Of a stretch of DNA of 5,240 nucleotides, positions 1 through 5,240 are shown piece by piece. The DNA is from CBCPMX01 sp965120355. GTDB lineage: Bacteria > Bacillota > Clostridia > Oscillospirales > Oscillospiraceae. A program made the translations under genes and the position numbers. The stretch lies in the NCBI GenBank assembly GCA_965120355.1, contig CBCPMX010000051.1, forward strand, positions 1-5,240. The letters run 5' to 3'. A model generated the notes under the pieces. That model was not told the origin of the DNA. It saw only the letters and a program-made list of their open reading frames with translations, and made no database searches. The first letter of the stretch is position 1. Each line of letters begins with the position of its first letter.

Positions 1-1245
1 ATTCTGGGCACCTCCGCCGAAGGTGTGGACGCCGCGGAGGACCGGGAGAAGTTTGACGAGATTCTGAAGCAGACCCGCATCTCCAAGGCGGAAGCCGGCA
101 CCGTCTTCACGGCCGAAGAGGCGGTGGAGGTAGCCAACCGCATCGGCTATCCGGTGCTGGTGCGCCCGTCCTATGTGCTGGGCGGCCAGGGTATGCAGAT
201 TGCCTACAACGATCAGGATATCCGGGACTTCATGGCCATCATCAACCTGGTGACCCAGGAGCACCCCATTCTGGTGGACAAATATCTCATGGGCCGCGAA
301 GTGGAAGTGGACGCCGTCTGCGACGGCACCGACATCCTGATCCCCGGCATTATGGAGCACATCGAGCGGGCTGGCGTCCATTCCGGCGACTCCATTTCAG
401 TCTATCCCCCCATCAACATCGAGCAGCAGCACCAGGCCATTCTGGCGGAATATACCCGCCGCCTGGCCACAGCGCTGCATGTGGTGGGTCTGGTCAATAT
501 TCAGTTTGTGATCTTCAACGACAAGGTCTACGTCATCGAGGTCAATCCGCGTTCTTCCCGGACCATTCCTTACATTTCCAAGGTCACTGGCGTACCCATC
601 ATTGAGCTGGCCACCCGCGCCATGCTGGGAGAAAAACTGGCGGATATGGGCTATGGCACAGGGTTGTATCCCCCTGCTAAGTATTACGCCGTCAAGGCTC
701 CTGTGTTCTCCTTCGCCAAGCTGCTGGATGTGGACTGCGGTCTGGGTCCGGAAATGAAGTCGACCGGCGAGGTGCTGGGCATCGATGCCCGCTTCCCCCA
801 GGCGCTGTTGAAAGCTTTGAAGAGCTGTGGACTGTCAGTTCCCAAGCGGGGCGACAAGGTGATTTTAACCGTCAAGGATGAGGACAAGCCGGAGATCATG
901 TCCGTAGCGCGGGAACTGGTGGAGATTGGCGTGGAGATCTACGCCACAGAGGGCACTTACAAGTTCCTGCGGAATGGCGGCGTGGAGTGCCAGATGGTAC
1001 GCCGGGCCCGGGAGGAGGAGCCAAATATTCTGACCCTGATCGAGTCCGGCCAGATCAATCTGGTTATCAACACCCCGGACAAGGGCCACGACCACCATAC
1101 CGACGGCTTCCGGATCCGCCGCATCTGCGCGGAGCGGGGAGTGGCCTGCATTACGGCGGTGGATACTGTTCGCGCCGTCTTGACTGCCCGCCGCCAGGGC
1201 AGAAGCCACCGATTGGTGGCCATGGATCTGGCGAAGCTGCACTGA
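1..1245 (+). CDS. carB: Carbamoyl-phosphate synthase large subunit, C-terminal 414 residues (5' truncated by window)
   Basis: The enzyme makes carbamoyl phosphate from bicarbonate, ATP and glutamine-derived ammonia for pyrimidine and arginine synthesis; it acts in the cytoplasm with the small subunit CarA. The frame is open from base 1, and the opening ILGTS..AEDRE matches the start of the second ATP-grasp half, so about 660 N-terminal residues lie outside the window (family length about 1070). Visible fragment residues: ATP-grasp lid RPSYVLGGQGM (55-65) and the metal/phosphate motif EVNPRSSR (E180, N182, R184, R187). The MGS-like allosteric domain runs from about 283. By eye alignment to E. 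coli CarB, effector-site residues K954, T974, T977 and N1015 are kept (K296, T316, T319, N357), while K993 is Arg (R335) and T1017 is Pro (P359). The C-terminus is intact and ends in TGA. A single-gene carB is certain; whether it is the pyrimidine- or arginine-specific copy cannot be told. Confidence 0.97.
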   Translation: MLGTSAEGVDAAEDREKFDEILKQTRISKAEAGTVFTAEEAVEVANRIGYPVLVRPSYVLGGQGMQIAYNDQDIRDFMAIINLVTQEHPILVDKYLMGREVEVDAVCDGTDILIPGIMEHIERAGVHSGDSISVYPPINIEQQHQAILAEYTRRLATALHVVGLVNIQFVIFNDKVYVIEVNPRSSRTIPYISKVTGVPIIELATRAMLGEKLADMGYGTGLYPPAKYYAVKAPVFSFAKLLDVDCGLGPEMKSTGEVLGIDARFPQALLKALKSCGLSVPKRGDKVILTVKDEDKPEIMSVARELVEIGVEIYATEGTYKFLRNGGVECQMVRRAREEEPNILTLIESGQINLVINTPDKGHDHHTDGFRIRRICAERGVACITAVDTVRAVLTARRQGRSHRLVAMDLAKLH

Positions 1246-1255
1246 GCGCAAACAC

Positions 1256-1289
1256 GCAAATTTCCGGCGAGGATTCGCCGGAAATTTGC
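1256..1289 (+). terminator. Perfect 15-bp hairpin after carB, likely terminator
   Basis: GCAAATTTCCGGCGA is followed by a GGAT loop and its exact reverse complement, starting 10 bases after the carB stop. The stem is strong and correctly placed, but only a short TTAT follows on the plus strand, not a real T-tract, so intrinsic termination may be weak or the hairpin may protect the 3' end of the mRNA. The AT base pairs at the foot of the stem (AAATTT) can contribute some U residues to the 3' arm. Confidence 0.65.
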
Positions 1290-1363
1290 TTATCTGCGGA
1301 ACATTGTGGGAAATTTCTGCGTCCAATTCCCATGAGAACGACTTGAAAGTGGGAGGAATGACC

Positions 1364-2182
1364 ATGCGCTTGCGGCAATTTGCACTTGTGTTGGTGTTGT
1401 TGGGGCTGACTGCCTGCGGACAGCAGGGCGCAAATCTCCTGGAGGGCGCCAGCCCCGAGACCAGCGCTCTGGCGCTTTACACATGGGATGGGGAAGTGGG
1501 AACGTGCCGGTTCCTATTCGATACACAGCAGGAAGAAATGCTGCTGAAAGCGCTGAACGCGCTGCCTGCGGAGAAGCTGGACGCTTTTTCGATTCAGGAC
1601 TTGTCTGCGCCGGTCTATGTGTTGGAGATATCCGACCGGGAAGGCTATGATCTGACCGCGGCCTGGTGCAGCGGCGTCTGGGTGACGCGGGAGGGGACGG
1701 CTTATGTGGTGGATGTGGACTTTGCGCAGATTTTGGAAGCGTATGACTGGGATGAGCCGGATGGCCGCAGCCTGTCCGGCATTCCGGGGATCCAGCCGTT
1801 TGCCACGGACGGGGAACACTGGAACCCGCTGTTTTTAGAGCCGGCTGAAGCGCTGGACAGCCCGGCGGGCATCCGGATGACGGTGGATGCCGTGGACGGT
1901 GACGAAGTGACGGCCTGTTTCCATAACGACTCCGAACAGGAGTGGAGTTATGGCTACTATTATGGGCTGCAAGTGGAATTGGACGGCCAGTGGTATCAGG
2001 TCCCGGCGGCAGAAAGCTTTGGCGTCATTGACATGGCGGTGGTTCTGCCCGCTGGGGGAAGCCAGCAGGAAAGCTATGACCTGCGCTTTTACGGGGATTT
2101 GCCGGACGGCGCCTACCGTCTGGTGGCCGAGGGCTGCTCTGCGGCTTTGACCCGCGCCGGCGGCGCGTGGCAGGCGGCCTGA
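1364..2182 (+). CDS. Predicted secreted lipoprotein with C-terminal Ig-like domain, function unknown
   Basis: The product is 272 residues. It begins with a classic lipoprotein signal: MRLR, a hydrophobic run FALVLVLLGL, then lipobox LTAC with C18 as the lipidated cysteine, so the mature protein should be anchored on the outer face of the membrane. The start at 1364 was chosen because GGGAGGA (1351-1357) lies 6 bases upstream; the in-frame ATG at 1358 sits on top of that site and is unlikely. Residues about 35-160 form an acidic region without a family I recognise. Residues about 168-258 (GIRMTVDAVDG, W194, YGYYYGLQVELDGQWYQVP, LPAGGSQQ, YGDLPDGAYRLV) resemble the Big_14-type Ig-like domain found in Firmicutes lipoproteins; this match is from memory and needs a profile search. 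Extra cysteines occur at 48, 102, 185 and 258. No clear promoter is seen between the carB hairpin and this gene. It sits alone between carB and guaA, so context does not suggest a role. Confidence 0.85.
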   Translation: MRLRQFALVLVLLGLTACGQQGANLLEGASPETSALALYTWDGEVGTCRFLFDTQQEEMLLKALNALPAEKLDAFSIQDLSAPVYVLEISDREGYDLTAAWCSGVWVTREGTAYVVDVDFAQILEAYDWDEPDGRSLSGIPGIQPFATDGEHWNPLFLEPAEALDSPAGIRMTVDAVDGDEVTACFHNDSEQEWSYGYYYGLQVELDGQWYQVPAAESFGVIDMAVVLPAGGSQQESYDLRFYGDLPDGAYRLVAEGCSAALTRAGGAWQAA

Positions 2183-2206
2183 GACAGAAAAAATTTGCCG
2201 CCCCAC

Positions 2207-2235
2207 TTTACTTGCCGCTGGAAATATGAGATACT
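2207..2235 (+). promoter_or_regulatory. Candidate sigma-A promoter for guaA
   Basis: TTTACT (2207-2212), a 17-base spacer and GATACT (2230-2235) each match the consensus at 4 of 6 positions. Transcription would start near 2242 and give a leader of about 200 bases that contains the whole long hairpin at 2260-2339. The spacing is ideal but the boxes are mediocre, so this is only a candidate. Confidence 0.45.
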
Positions 2236-2259
2236 AAGTGTAACAGATTTCGCCGGCAG

Positions 2260-2339
2260 ACAACCGTGAAGCTGATGCGTGCCGGTGAAGATTTCGCCCA
2301 GGTTTTAACAGCTCCGGCACGCACCAGCTTCACAGTTGT
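2260..2339. repeat. Long imperfect inverted repeat in the guaA leader
   Basis: Two 26-base arms (2260-2285 and 2314-2339) pair at 24 positions: ACAAC with GTTGT, GTGAAGCTG with CAGCTTCAC, TGCGTGCCGG with CCGGCACGCA, separated by two single mismatches (2265/2334 and 2275/2324). The loop is 28 bases. No T-tract follows either arm, so it is not an ordinary terminator. It lies about 110 bases upstream of the guaA start, downstream of the candidate promoter. It could be a regulatory RNA structure or a small dispersed palindromic repeat; nothing here matches the purine riboswitch consensus I know. Confidence 0.8.
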
Positions 2340-2448
2340 GGAGTGGGGCGGTACGGAATTGCAGGAATCTGCTGTTTCCCGACAACATTATTGAAAGAGA
2401 AGATCCGTTGGGATTGGATATCAGATTATAGAAAAGGGAGGAACCCTC

Positions 2449-3990
2449 ATGAGCCATCAAACCGTCATCGTTCTGGATTTCGGCGGACAGTATAACCAGC
2501 TGATCGCCCGCCGTGTCCGCGAATGCAGCGTCTATTGTGAAGTGAAACCCTATACCACGCCTTTGGCCGAACTGAAAGCGATGGCGCCCATTGGCATTAT
2601 TTTTACCGGTGGCCCCAACTCGGTGTATCTGGAGAATTCTCCACATGTGGATCCGGAGATTTTTACTTGGGGCGTGCCCATTCTGGGCATCTGCTATGGC
2701 TGCCAGCTCATGGCCCAAACCTTAGGCGGCCAGGTGACGGAGGCCCAGGACGATTCGGCCAGAGAATATGGCAAGACCAAGACCTATTACAACCCATCCT
2801 GCAAGTTGTTCAAGGACCTGCCGGAGGAAGGAATTTCCTGGATGAGTCACGGCGATTATATGGCCAAAGTGCCGGAGGGGTTCGCGCTTGTCGCCCATTC
2901 CGACGCCTGTCCCAATGTGGCCATTGCCGACGAATCCCGTGGATTCTATGGCGTCCAGTACCATCCGGAGGTCAACCATACAGAACACGGCGTGGACATG
3001 ATTCGCAATTTCCTGTATGAGGTCTGCCATGCTGCCGGTGATTGGACCATGGGCGACTACAAGCGCACTGCCATCGCTGCCGTTCGCCAGAAGGTGGGCG
3101 ACGGCAAGGTACTGCTGGCCCTGTCCGGGGGTGTGGATTCCTCCGTGGCCGCGGCGCTGCTGGCGGAAGCCGTAGGCAACCAGCTGACCTGTGTGTTTGT
3201 GGATCATGGCCTCATGCGGAAAAACGAAGGCGACGAGGTGGAAGCGGCCTTTGCCCCCTGGGATATCCATTTTGTCCGTGTGGACGCGGAAGCGCGGTTC
3301 TTGGGCAAGCTGGCCGGCGTGGACGACCCGGAGCGTAAGCGGAAGATCATCGGCGAGGAGTTCATCCGTGTCTTCGAGGAGGAAGCGAAAAAGGTGGGAG
3401 CTGTGGACTTCCTGGCACAGGGCACCATCTATCCCGATGTGATTGAATCCGGCACGGGCGACGCCGCCGTTATCAAGAGCCACCACAACGTGGGCGGCCT
3501 GCCGGATTATGTGGACTTCAAGGAGATTATTGAGCCGCTGCGGCTGCTGTTCAAGGATGAGGTGCGGCAGCTGGGGCGGGAACTGGGCCTGCCGGAATAT
3601 CTGGTCAGCCGCCAGCCCTTCCCCGGCCCCGGTCTTGCGATCCGCGTCATCGGGGACATTACCAAGGACAAGCTGGAGATTCTCCGGGAGGCAGACTACA
3701 TCTTCCGTGACGAGGTGGCCAAGGCAGGGGAGGACAAGAATCTGAACCAGTATTTTGCGGTGCTGACCAATACCCGGTCTGTGGGCGTCATGGGCGACGG
3801 CCGGACCTATGACTATACCCTGGCCCTCCGGGCCGTCACCACCAGTGACTTTATGACTGCGGATTGGGCGAGGATTCCGTATGAATTACTGGACCGCATT
3901 AGCGTGCGAATTGTCAATGAGGTGACAGGAATTAACCGGATTTGCTACGACATCACCAGTAAACCCCCCGCGACCATTGAGTGGGAATGA
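2449..3990 (+). CDS. guaA: GMP synthase (glutamine-hydrolysing)
   Basis: This cytoplasmic enzyme converts XMP to GMP using ATP and glutamine, the last step of guanine nucleotide synthesis. It is complete at 513 residues, normal for the family. The N-terminal class I glutamine amidotransferase domain (about 1-195) has the nucleophile elbow GICYGCQ with C82 and the partners H172 and E174 in YHPEVNH. The ATP pyrophosphatase domain has the P-loop LSGGVDSS (225-232) and [13 protein letters not shown] (252-264). The C-terminal domain carries [18 protein letters not shown] (388-405) and ends in the family signature [18 protein letters not shown] at 2449 is preceded by AAGGGAGGAA (2434-2443) at good spacing and starts [19 protein letters not shown], the expected beginning. 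All key residues are present. The gene seems to be transcribed alone, with a long structured leader and a strong terminator at 4088-4128. Its 3' end is intact. Confidence 0.98.
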   Translation: MSHQTVIVLDFGGQYNQLIARRVRECSVYCEVKPYTTPLAELKAMAPIGIIFTGGPNSVYLENSPHVDPEIFTWGVPILGICYGCQLMAQTLGGQVTEAQDDSAREYGKTKTYYNPSCKLFKDLPEEGISWMSHGDYMAKVPEGFALVAHSDACPNVAIADESRGFYGVQYHPEVNHTEHGVDMIRNFLYEVCHAAGDWTMGDYKRTAIAAVRQKVGDGKVLLALSGGVDSSVAAALLAEAVGNQLTCVFVDHGLMRKNEGDEVEAAFAPWDIHFVRVDAEARFLGKLAGVDDPERKRKIIGEEFIRVFEEEAKKVGAVDFLAQGTIYPDVIESGTGDAAVIKSHHNVGGLPDYVDFKEIIEPLRLLFKDEVRQLGRELGLPEYLVSRQPFPGPGLAIRVIGDITKDKLEILREADYIFRDEVAKAGEDKNLNQYFAVLTNTRSVGVMGDGRTYDYTLALRAVTTSDFMTADWARIPYELLDRISVRIVNEVTGINRICYDITSKPPATIEWE

Positions 3991-3995
3991 TTTCA

Positions 3996-4037
3996 GAGGC
4001 CCGGAAAAGCCCGTGATTACTGGGTTTTCCAAGCCTT
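3996..4037 (+). other. Imperfect hairpin just after guaA stop
   Basis: GGAAAA-G-CCC (4003-4012) pairs with GGGTTTTCC (4022-4030) with one bulged G. An outer GAGGC/GCCTT pairing (3996-4000 with 4033-4037, one wobble) extends it across a 2x2 internal loop. No T-tract follows. It may protect the guaA transcript end or be part of a recombination site; its role is unknown. Confidence 0.4.
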
Positions 4038-4048
4038 GATGCCCTCCG

Positions 4049-4066
4049 TGGCAACGATTTGGCAAC
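4049..4066. repeat. Two TGGCAAC direct repeats, 11 bp apart
   Basis: TGGCAAC occurs at 4049-4055 and again at 4060-4066, an 11-bp period that would put both copies on the same face of the helix. They lie between guaA and the terminator. They could be protein-binding sites, for example integrase or excisionase sites if an element ends here, but a chance repeat of 7 bases is also possible. Confidence 0.35.
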
Positions 4067-4087
4067 TGTTTTCATTATTCCAAAGAT

Positions 4088-4128
4088 AAAGAGCTACCTG
4101 ATTCGTGATGAAAGTCAGGTAGCTCTTT
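4088..4128. terminator. Bidirectional intrinsic terminator shared by guaA and the XRE gene
   Basis: A perfect 14-bp stem (AAAGAGCTACCTGA at 4088-4101 with TCAGGTAGCTCTTT at 4115-4128) encloses a 13-base loop. On the plus strand it runs into TTTTTATTTTACTT, a strong intrinsic terminator for guaA. On the minus strand the 3' arm ends in CTCTTTATCTTT, adequate for the convergent XRE gene, whose stop codon is only 5 bases away from the stem. Confidence 0.92.
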
Positions 4129-4133
4129 TTATT

Positions 4134-4670
4134 TTACTTCTCTTTGCCCGGCTGCTTTTTGAATTCTTCTACCAGCAGATCGCTGAGGCCCTGAGATGGG
4201 ACAACCTTGTGCCAGTGGCCTGTGGTATCAAACTCCGGGTAGAGGTAACGCCAGCGGTCGTAGTCCTCTTTGCTGATCTCTCCCGACTTCAATTTGGACG
4301 CCTGTTCGCCCCAGGCACAGAGCATCTCATGGAGCCTTGCCGCGTCTTTGCCATGGAACACATCCACCCGAAGATGTATTTCTCCATCACACTCGCAGAT
4401 TTTCAGGCCGTAACGGTCCTCCAAGGTAAAGAGAGTGTGCATAAGCCCCACATAGGAGTCAATGTCCGGCACAGCCAAAGCATGGGGAGAGACCTCCAAT
4501 ATCTGTGCCAGCGCGGCAGTCAGGTCTGCTTTGGGCGTCCGCGACCCGTTCTCATATTGGGCAAGGCGTATATCAGCGGACTTCTCCGGGAAGCCCAGCG
4601 CCATACCGAGATATTTCTGCGTCATGCCGCGCAGAGTGCGAAAAAAGTGAATGCGTTCTCCAATCGCCAT
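4134..4670 (-). CDS. XRE-family helix-turn-helix transcriptional regulator
   Basis: The product is 178 residues. Residues about 1-60 form a Cro/CI-type HTH domain: GERIHFFRTLRGMTQKYLG, the recognition region GFPEKSADIRLAQYENGSRTPK and the closing helix ADLTAALAQILEVSPHAL. It carries a slightly longer stretch before the recognition helix than the classical fold. The remainder (about 70-165, with DSYVGLMHTLFTLEDRYGL, KDAARLHEMLCAWGEQASKL and DYDRWRYLYPEFDTT) is a C-terminal region I recall from regulators carried on Firmicutes mobile elements; no catalytic motif such as a peptidase is visible. The ATG at 4670 follows AGGAG (complement of 4680-4684) by 9 bases. The gene is divergent from the excisionase-like gene on its right and probably acts as repressor of the intervening control region. 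It converges on guaA over a shared terminator. DNA binding is confident; the target and signal are inferred. Confidence 0.9.
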   Translation of the reverse strand: MAIGERIHFFRTLRGMTQKYLGMALGFPEKSADIRLAQYENGSRTPKADLTAALAQILEVSPHALAVPDIDSYVGLMHTLFTLEDRYGLKICECDGEIHLRVDVFHGKDAARLHEMLCAWGEQASKLKSGEISKEDYDRWRYLYPEFDTTGHWHKVVPSQGLSDLLVEEFKKQPGKEK

Positions 4671-4705
4671 AACGGCCCACTCCTATCTGGATTCTTGATA
4701 ATTTT

Positions 4706-4734
4706 AGCATAGCAGAAATGCTTAGTACAGCCAA
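4706..4734 (-). promoter_or_regulatory. Candidate leftward promoter for the XRE gene
   Basis: Reading the minus strand, TTGGCT (4734-4729), a 17-base spacer and TATGCT (4711-4706) each match the sigma-A consensus at 4 of 6 positions. The start would fall near 4699, giving a short leader of about 30 bases containing the AGGAG site. An overlapping TAAAAT just downstream is an alternative -10 but with poor spacing. Confidence 0.55.
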
Positions 4735-4802
4735 GAGAAATCTAAACAAATTTATTTAATATTTTTCCAAAAACCGCTTGACTTTAACTATTATGCTTAG
4801 TA
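4718..4802. repeat. Two copies of ATGCTTAGTA, possible operator pair
   Basis: The identical 10-mer ATGCTTAGTA is at 4718-4727 and 4793-4802, starts 75 bp apart. The first lies wholly inside the spacer of the leftward promoter, the second covers the end of the spacer and the first two bases of the -10 box of the rightward promoter. Placement in both divergent promoter cores is what a regulator binding site would show. The XRE protein is the obvious candidate ligand, by inference only. Confidence 0.5.
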
Positions 4803-4806
4803 TAAT
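4778..4806 (+). promoter_or_regulatory. Strong rightward sigma-A promoter
   Basis: TTGACT (4778-4783), a 17-base spacer and a perfect TATAAT (4801-4806) make the best promoter in the window. An A/T-rich run (about 4744-4769) upstream could act as an UP element. Transcription would start near 4813 and read toward the excisionase-like gene with a leader of about 275 bases. Confidence 0.85.
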
Positions 4807-5088
4807 GAAGATGATATAAGCAAATAAGTTTAAGTCACAAAAATTTTACAAATCGCATACCCTCAAAACGGCGAAAAAATGTCCGTTGTAAAGTGAAGGG
4901 GATTTCAGACGAAACAAAACTGAATGACCGTCCGACAGATACTTTCTTCGGGGAAGCAGGCGACGATATGAGCGTGCCAAGGAGAAAAGCAAACGGCACA
5001 GCGCCGGGAAGGGTTGCCTGTCAGAGTCTGAAGGGTGAAACGGCAAACAAGAAGCAATTACGGCAAGGAAAGGAAGGTATTTTTGTGT
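4807..5088 (+). other. Long, apparently non-coding leader of the excisionase-like gene
   Basis: Between the strong promoter and the ATG at 5089 there is no convincing gene. It holds short structures: AACGG/CCGTT (4867-4871 with 4883-4887) nested in CCCT/AGGG (4860-4863 with 4897-4900), a palindrome TCAGAGTCTGA (5021-5031), and TTGCC/GGCAA (5014-5018 with 5042-5046). The 7-mer AAACGGC recurs at 4866, 4991 and 5038. A GTG-started frame from 4893 to 5123 is open but has no ribosome site and no recognisable protein. The region may be a regulatory leader or carry binding sites for element proteins. Confidence 0.4.
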
Positions 5089-5240
5089 ATGGCAGAAAAA
5101 CAGTCGTTTATGCGAGTCGATGAAGTGGCGCAGGAATTGGGCGTTTCCAAATCCTATGCTTACAAAATCGTGCAGAAGCTCAACGCGGAACTGAAAAGCC
5201 TCGGTTACTTGACCATATCCGGCAGAGTCAACCGAAAGTT
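5089..5240 (+). CDS. Excisionase-like small helix-turn-helix protein (3' truncated by window)
   Basis: Fifty N-terminal residues are visible before the window ends. They contain a winged-helix/MerR-like HTH: FMRVDEVAQELGVSKSYAYKIVQKLNAELK (residues 7-36) followed by GYLTISGRVNRK, where the wing would be. This pattern, an HTH reading a DNA sequence followed by L..GY.TI.GRV, is typical of small excisionase or regulatory proteins at the control end of Firmicutes integrative elements. The ATG at 5089 gives the start MAEKQ expected from such proteins. GGAAGG (5072-5077) is 11 bases upstream, which is long; an in-frame TTG at 5083 (reading M-C-M-A-E-K) would have 5-base spacing and cannot be excluded. 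Whether it promotes excision, regulates transcription or does both is not visible. A downstream integrase or replication gene would be expected but is outside the window. Confidence 0.8.
   Translation, partial: MAEKQSFMRVDEVAQELGVSKSYAYKIVQKLNAELKSLGYLTISGRVNRK

Noticed and set aside
1307..1332. TGGGAA/TTCCCA inverted repeat upstream of the lipoprotein
   Set aside because: Six base pairs with a 14-base loop is expected by chance at this scale, and no promoter or regulator context supports it.
987..1346. Plus-strand frame of 119 codons over the carB end
   Set aside because: It is a shadow of carB in another frame, rich in Pro/Gly/Arg, and crosses the post-carB hairpin; carB itself is unmistakable here. 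The overlapping minus-strand frames are rejected for the same reason.
1286..1363. Upstream starts (1286 or 1358) for the lipoprotein
   Set aside because: A start at 1286 would lie in the terminator hairpin and bury the signal peptide; the ATG at 1358 overlaps the ribosome site. The 1364 start gives a textbook lipoprotein signal.
2173..2202. GGCGGC/GCCGCC inverted repeat at the lipoprotein stop as a terminator
   Set aside because: Only 6 bp with an 18-base loop and no T-tract after the 3' arm; too weak to call.
2242..2448. Purine-type riboswitch in the guaA leader
   Set aside because: The leader lacks the conserved loop and junction bases of the purine riboswitch; the only strong structure is the long hairpin.
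2722..3486. Minus-strand frame of 254 codons inside guaA
   Set aside because: It lies entirely antisense to an intact guaA and results from the codon bias of a GC-rich gene; no recognisable domain or ribosome site.
4893..5123. Open frame with a GTG start, 76 codons, upstream of and overlapping the excisionase-like gene
   Set aside because: There is no ribosome site before the GTG, the internal ATG at 4968 is also poorly served, the composition is low-complexity basic, and its 3' end is a frame shadow of the more convincing HTH gene.

Overview
The window looks like a chromosomal segment of a Gram-positive, gut-type Clostridia bacterium, possibly Oscillospiraceae-like. This rests on GC-rich housekeeping genes, a lipoprotein with a Gram-positive style lipobox, strong GGAGG ribosome sites, and a regulator pair of a kind common on Firmicutes conjugative elements. 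The taxon is an inference from style; nothing in the window names it.

Left part (1-2182): the 3' portion of carB (carbamoyl-phosphate synthase large subunit: second ATP-grasp half plus the allosteric MGS-like domain) runs in from the left edge. It is followed by a perfect 15-bp hairpin and then a gene for a 272-residue predicted lipoprotein of unknown function, whose C-terminal half resembles a bacterial Ig-like domain.

Middle part (2183-3990): a leader region with a candidate sigma-A promoter and a very long imperfect hairpin (24 of 26 positions paired) precedes a complete, intact guaA (GMP synthase). carB and guaA are both glutamine-dependent nucleotide biosynthesis enzymes (pyrimidine/arginine and purine routes). 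Each seems to be its own transcription unit.

Right part (3991-5240): the character changes just after guaA. A 143-bp gap holds an imperfect hairpin, two TGGCAAC repeats 11 bp apart, and a strong bidirectional terminator. Beyond it lie an XRE-family regulator on the minus strand, an AT-rich divergent control region with a near-consensus rightward promoter, a long structured leader, and the start of a small excisionase-like helix-turn-helix protein cut by the window edge. This resembles the regulatory end of an integrative element, and guaA 3' ends are known integration hotspots. No integrase, relaxase or duplicated att site is visible, so the mobile-element reading is an inference. The most testable idea is that the XRE protein represses both divergent promoters through a shared 10-bp sequence found once in each promoter core.
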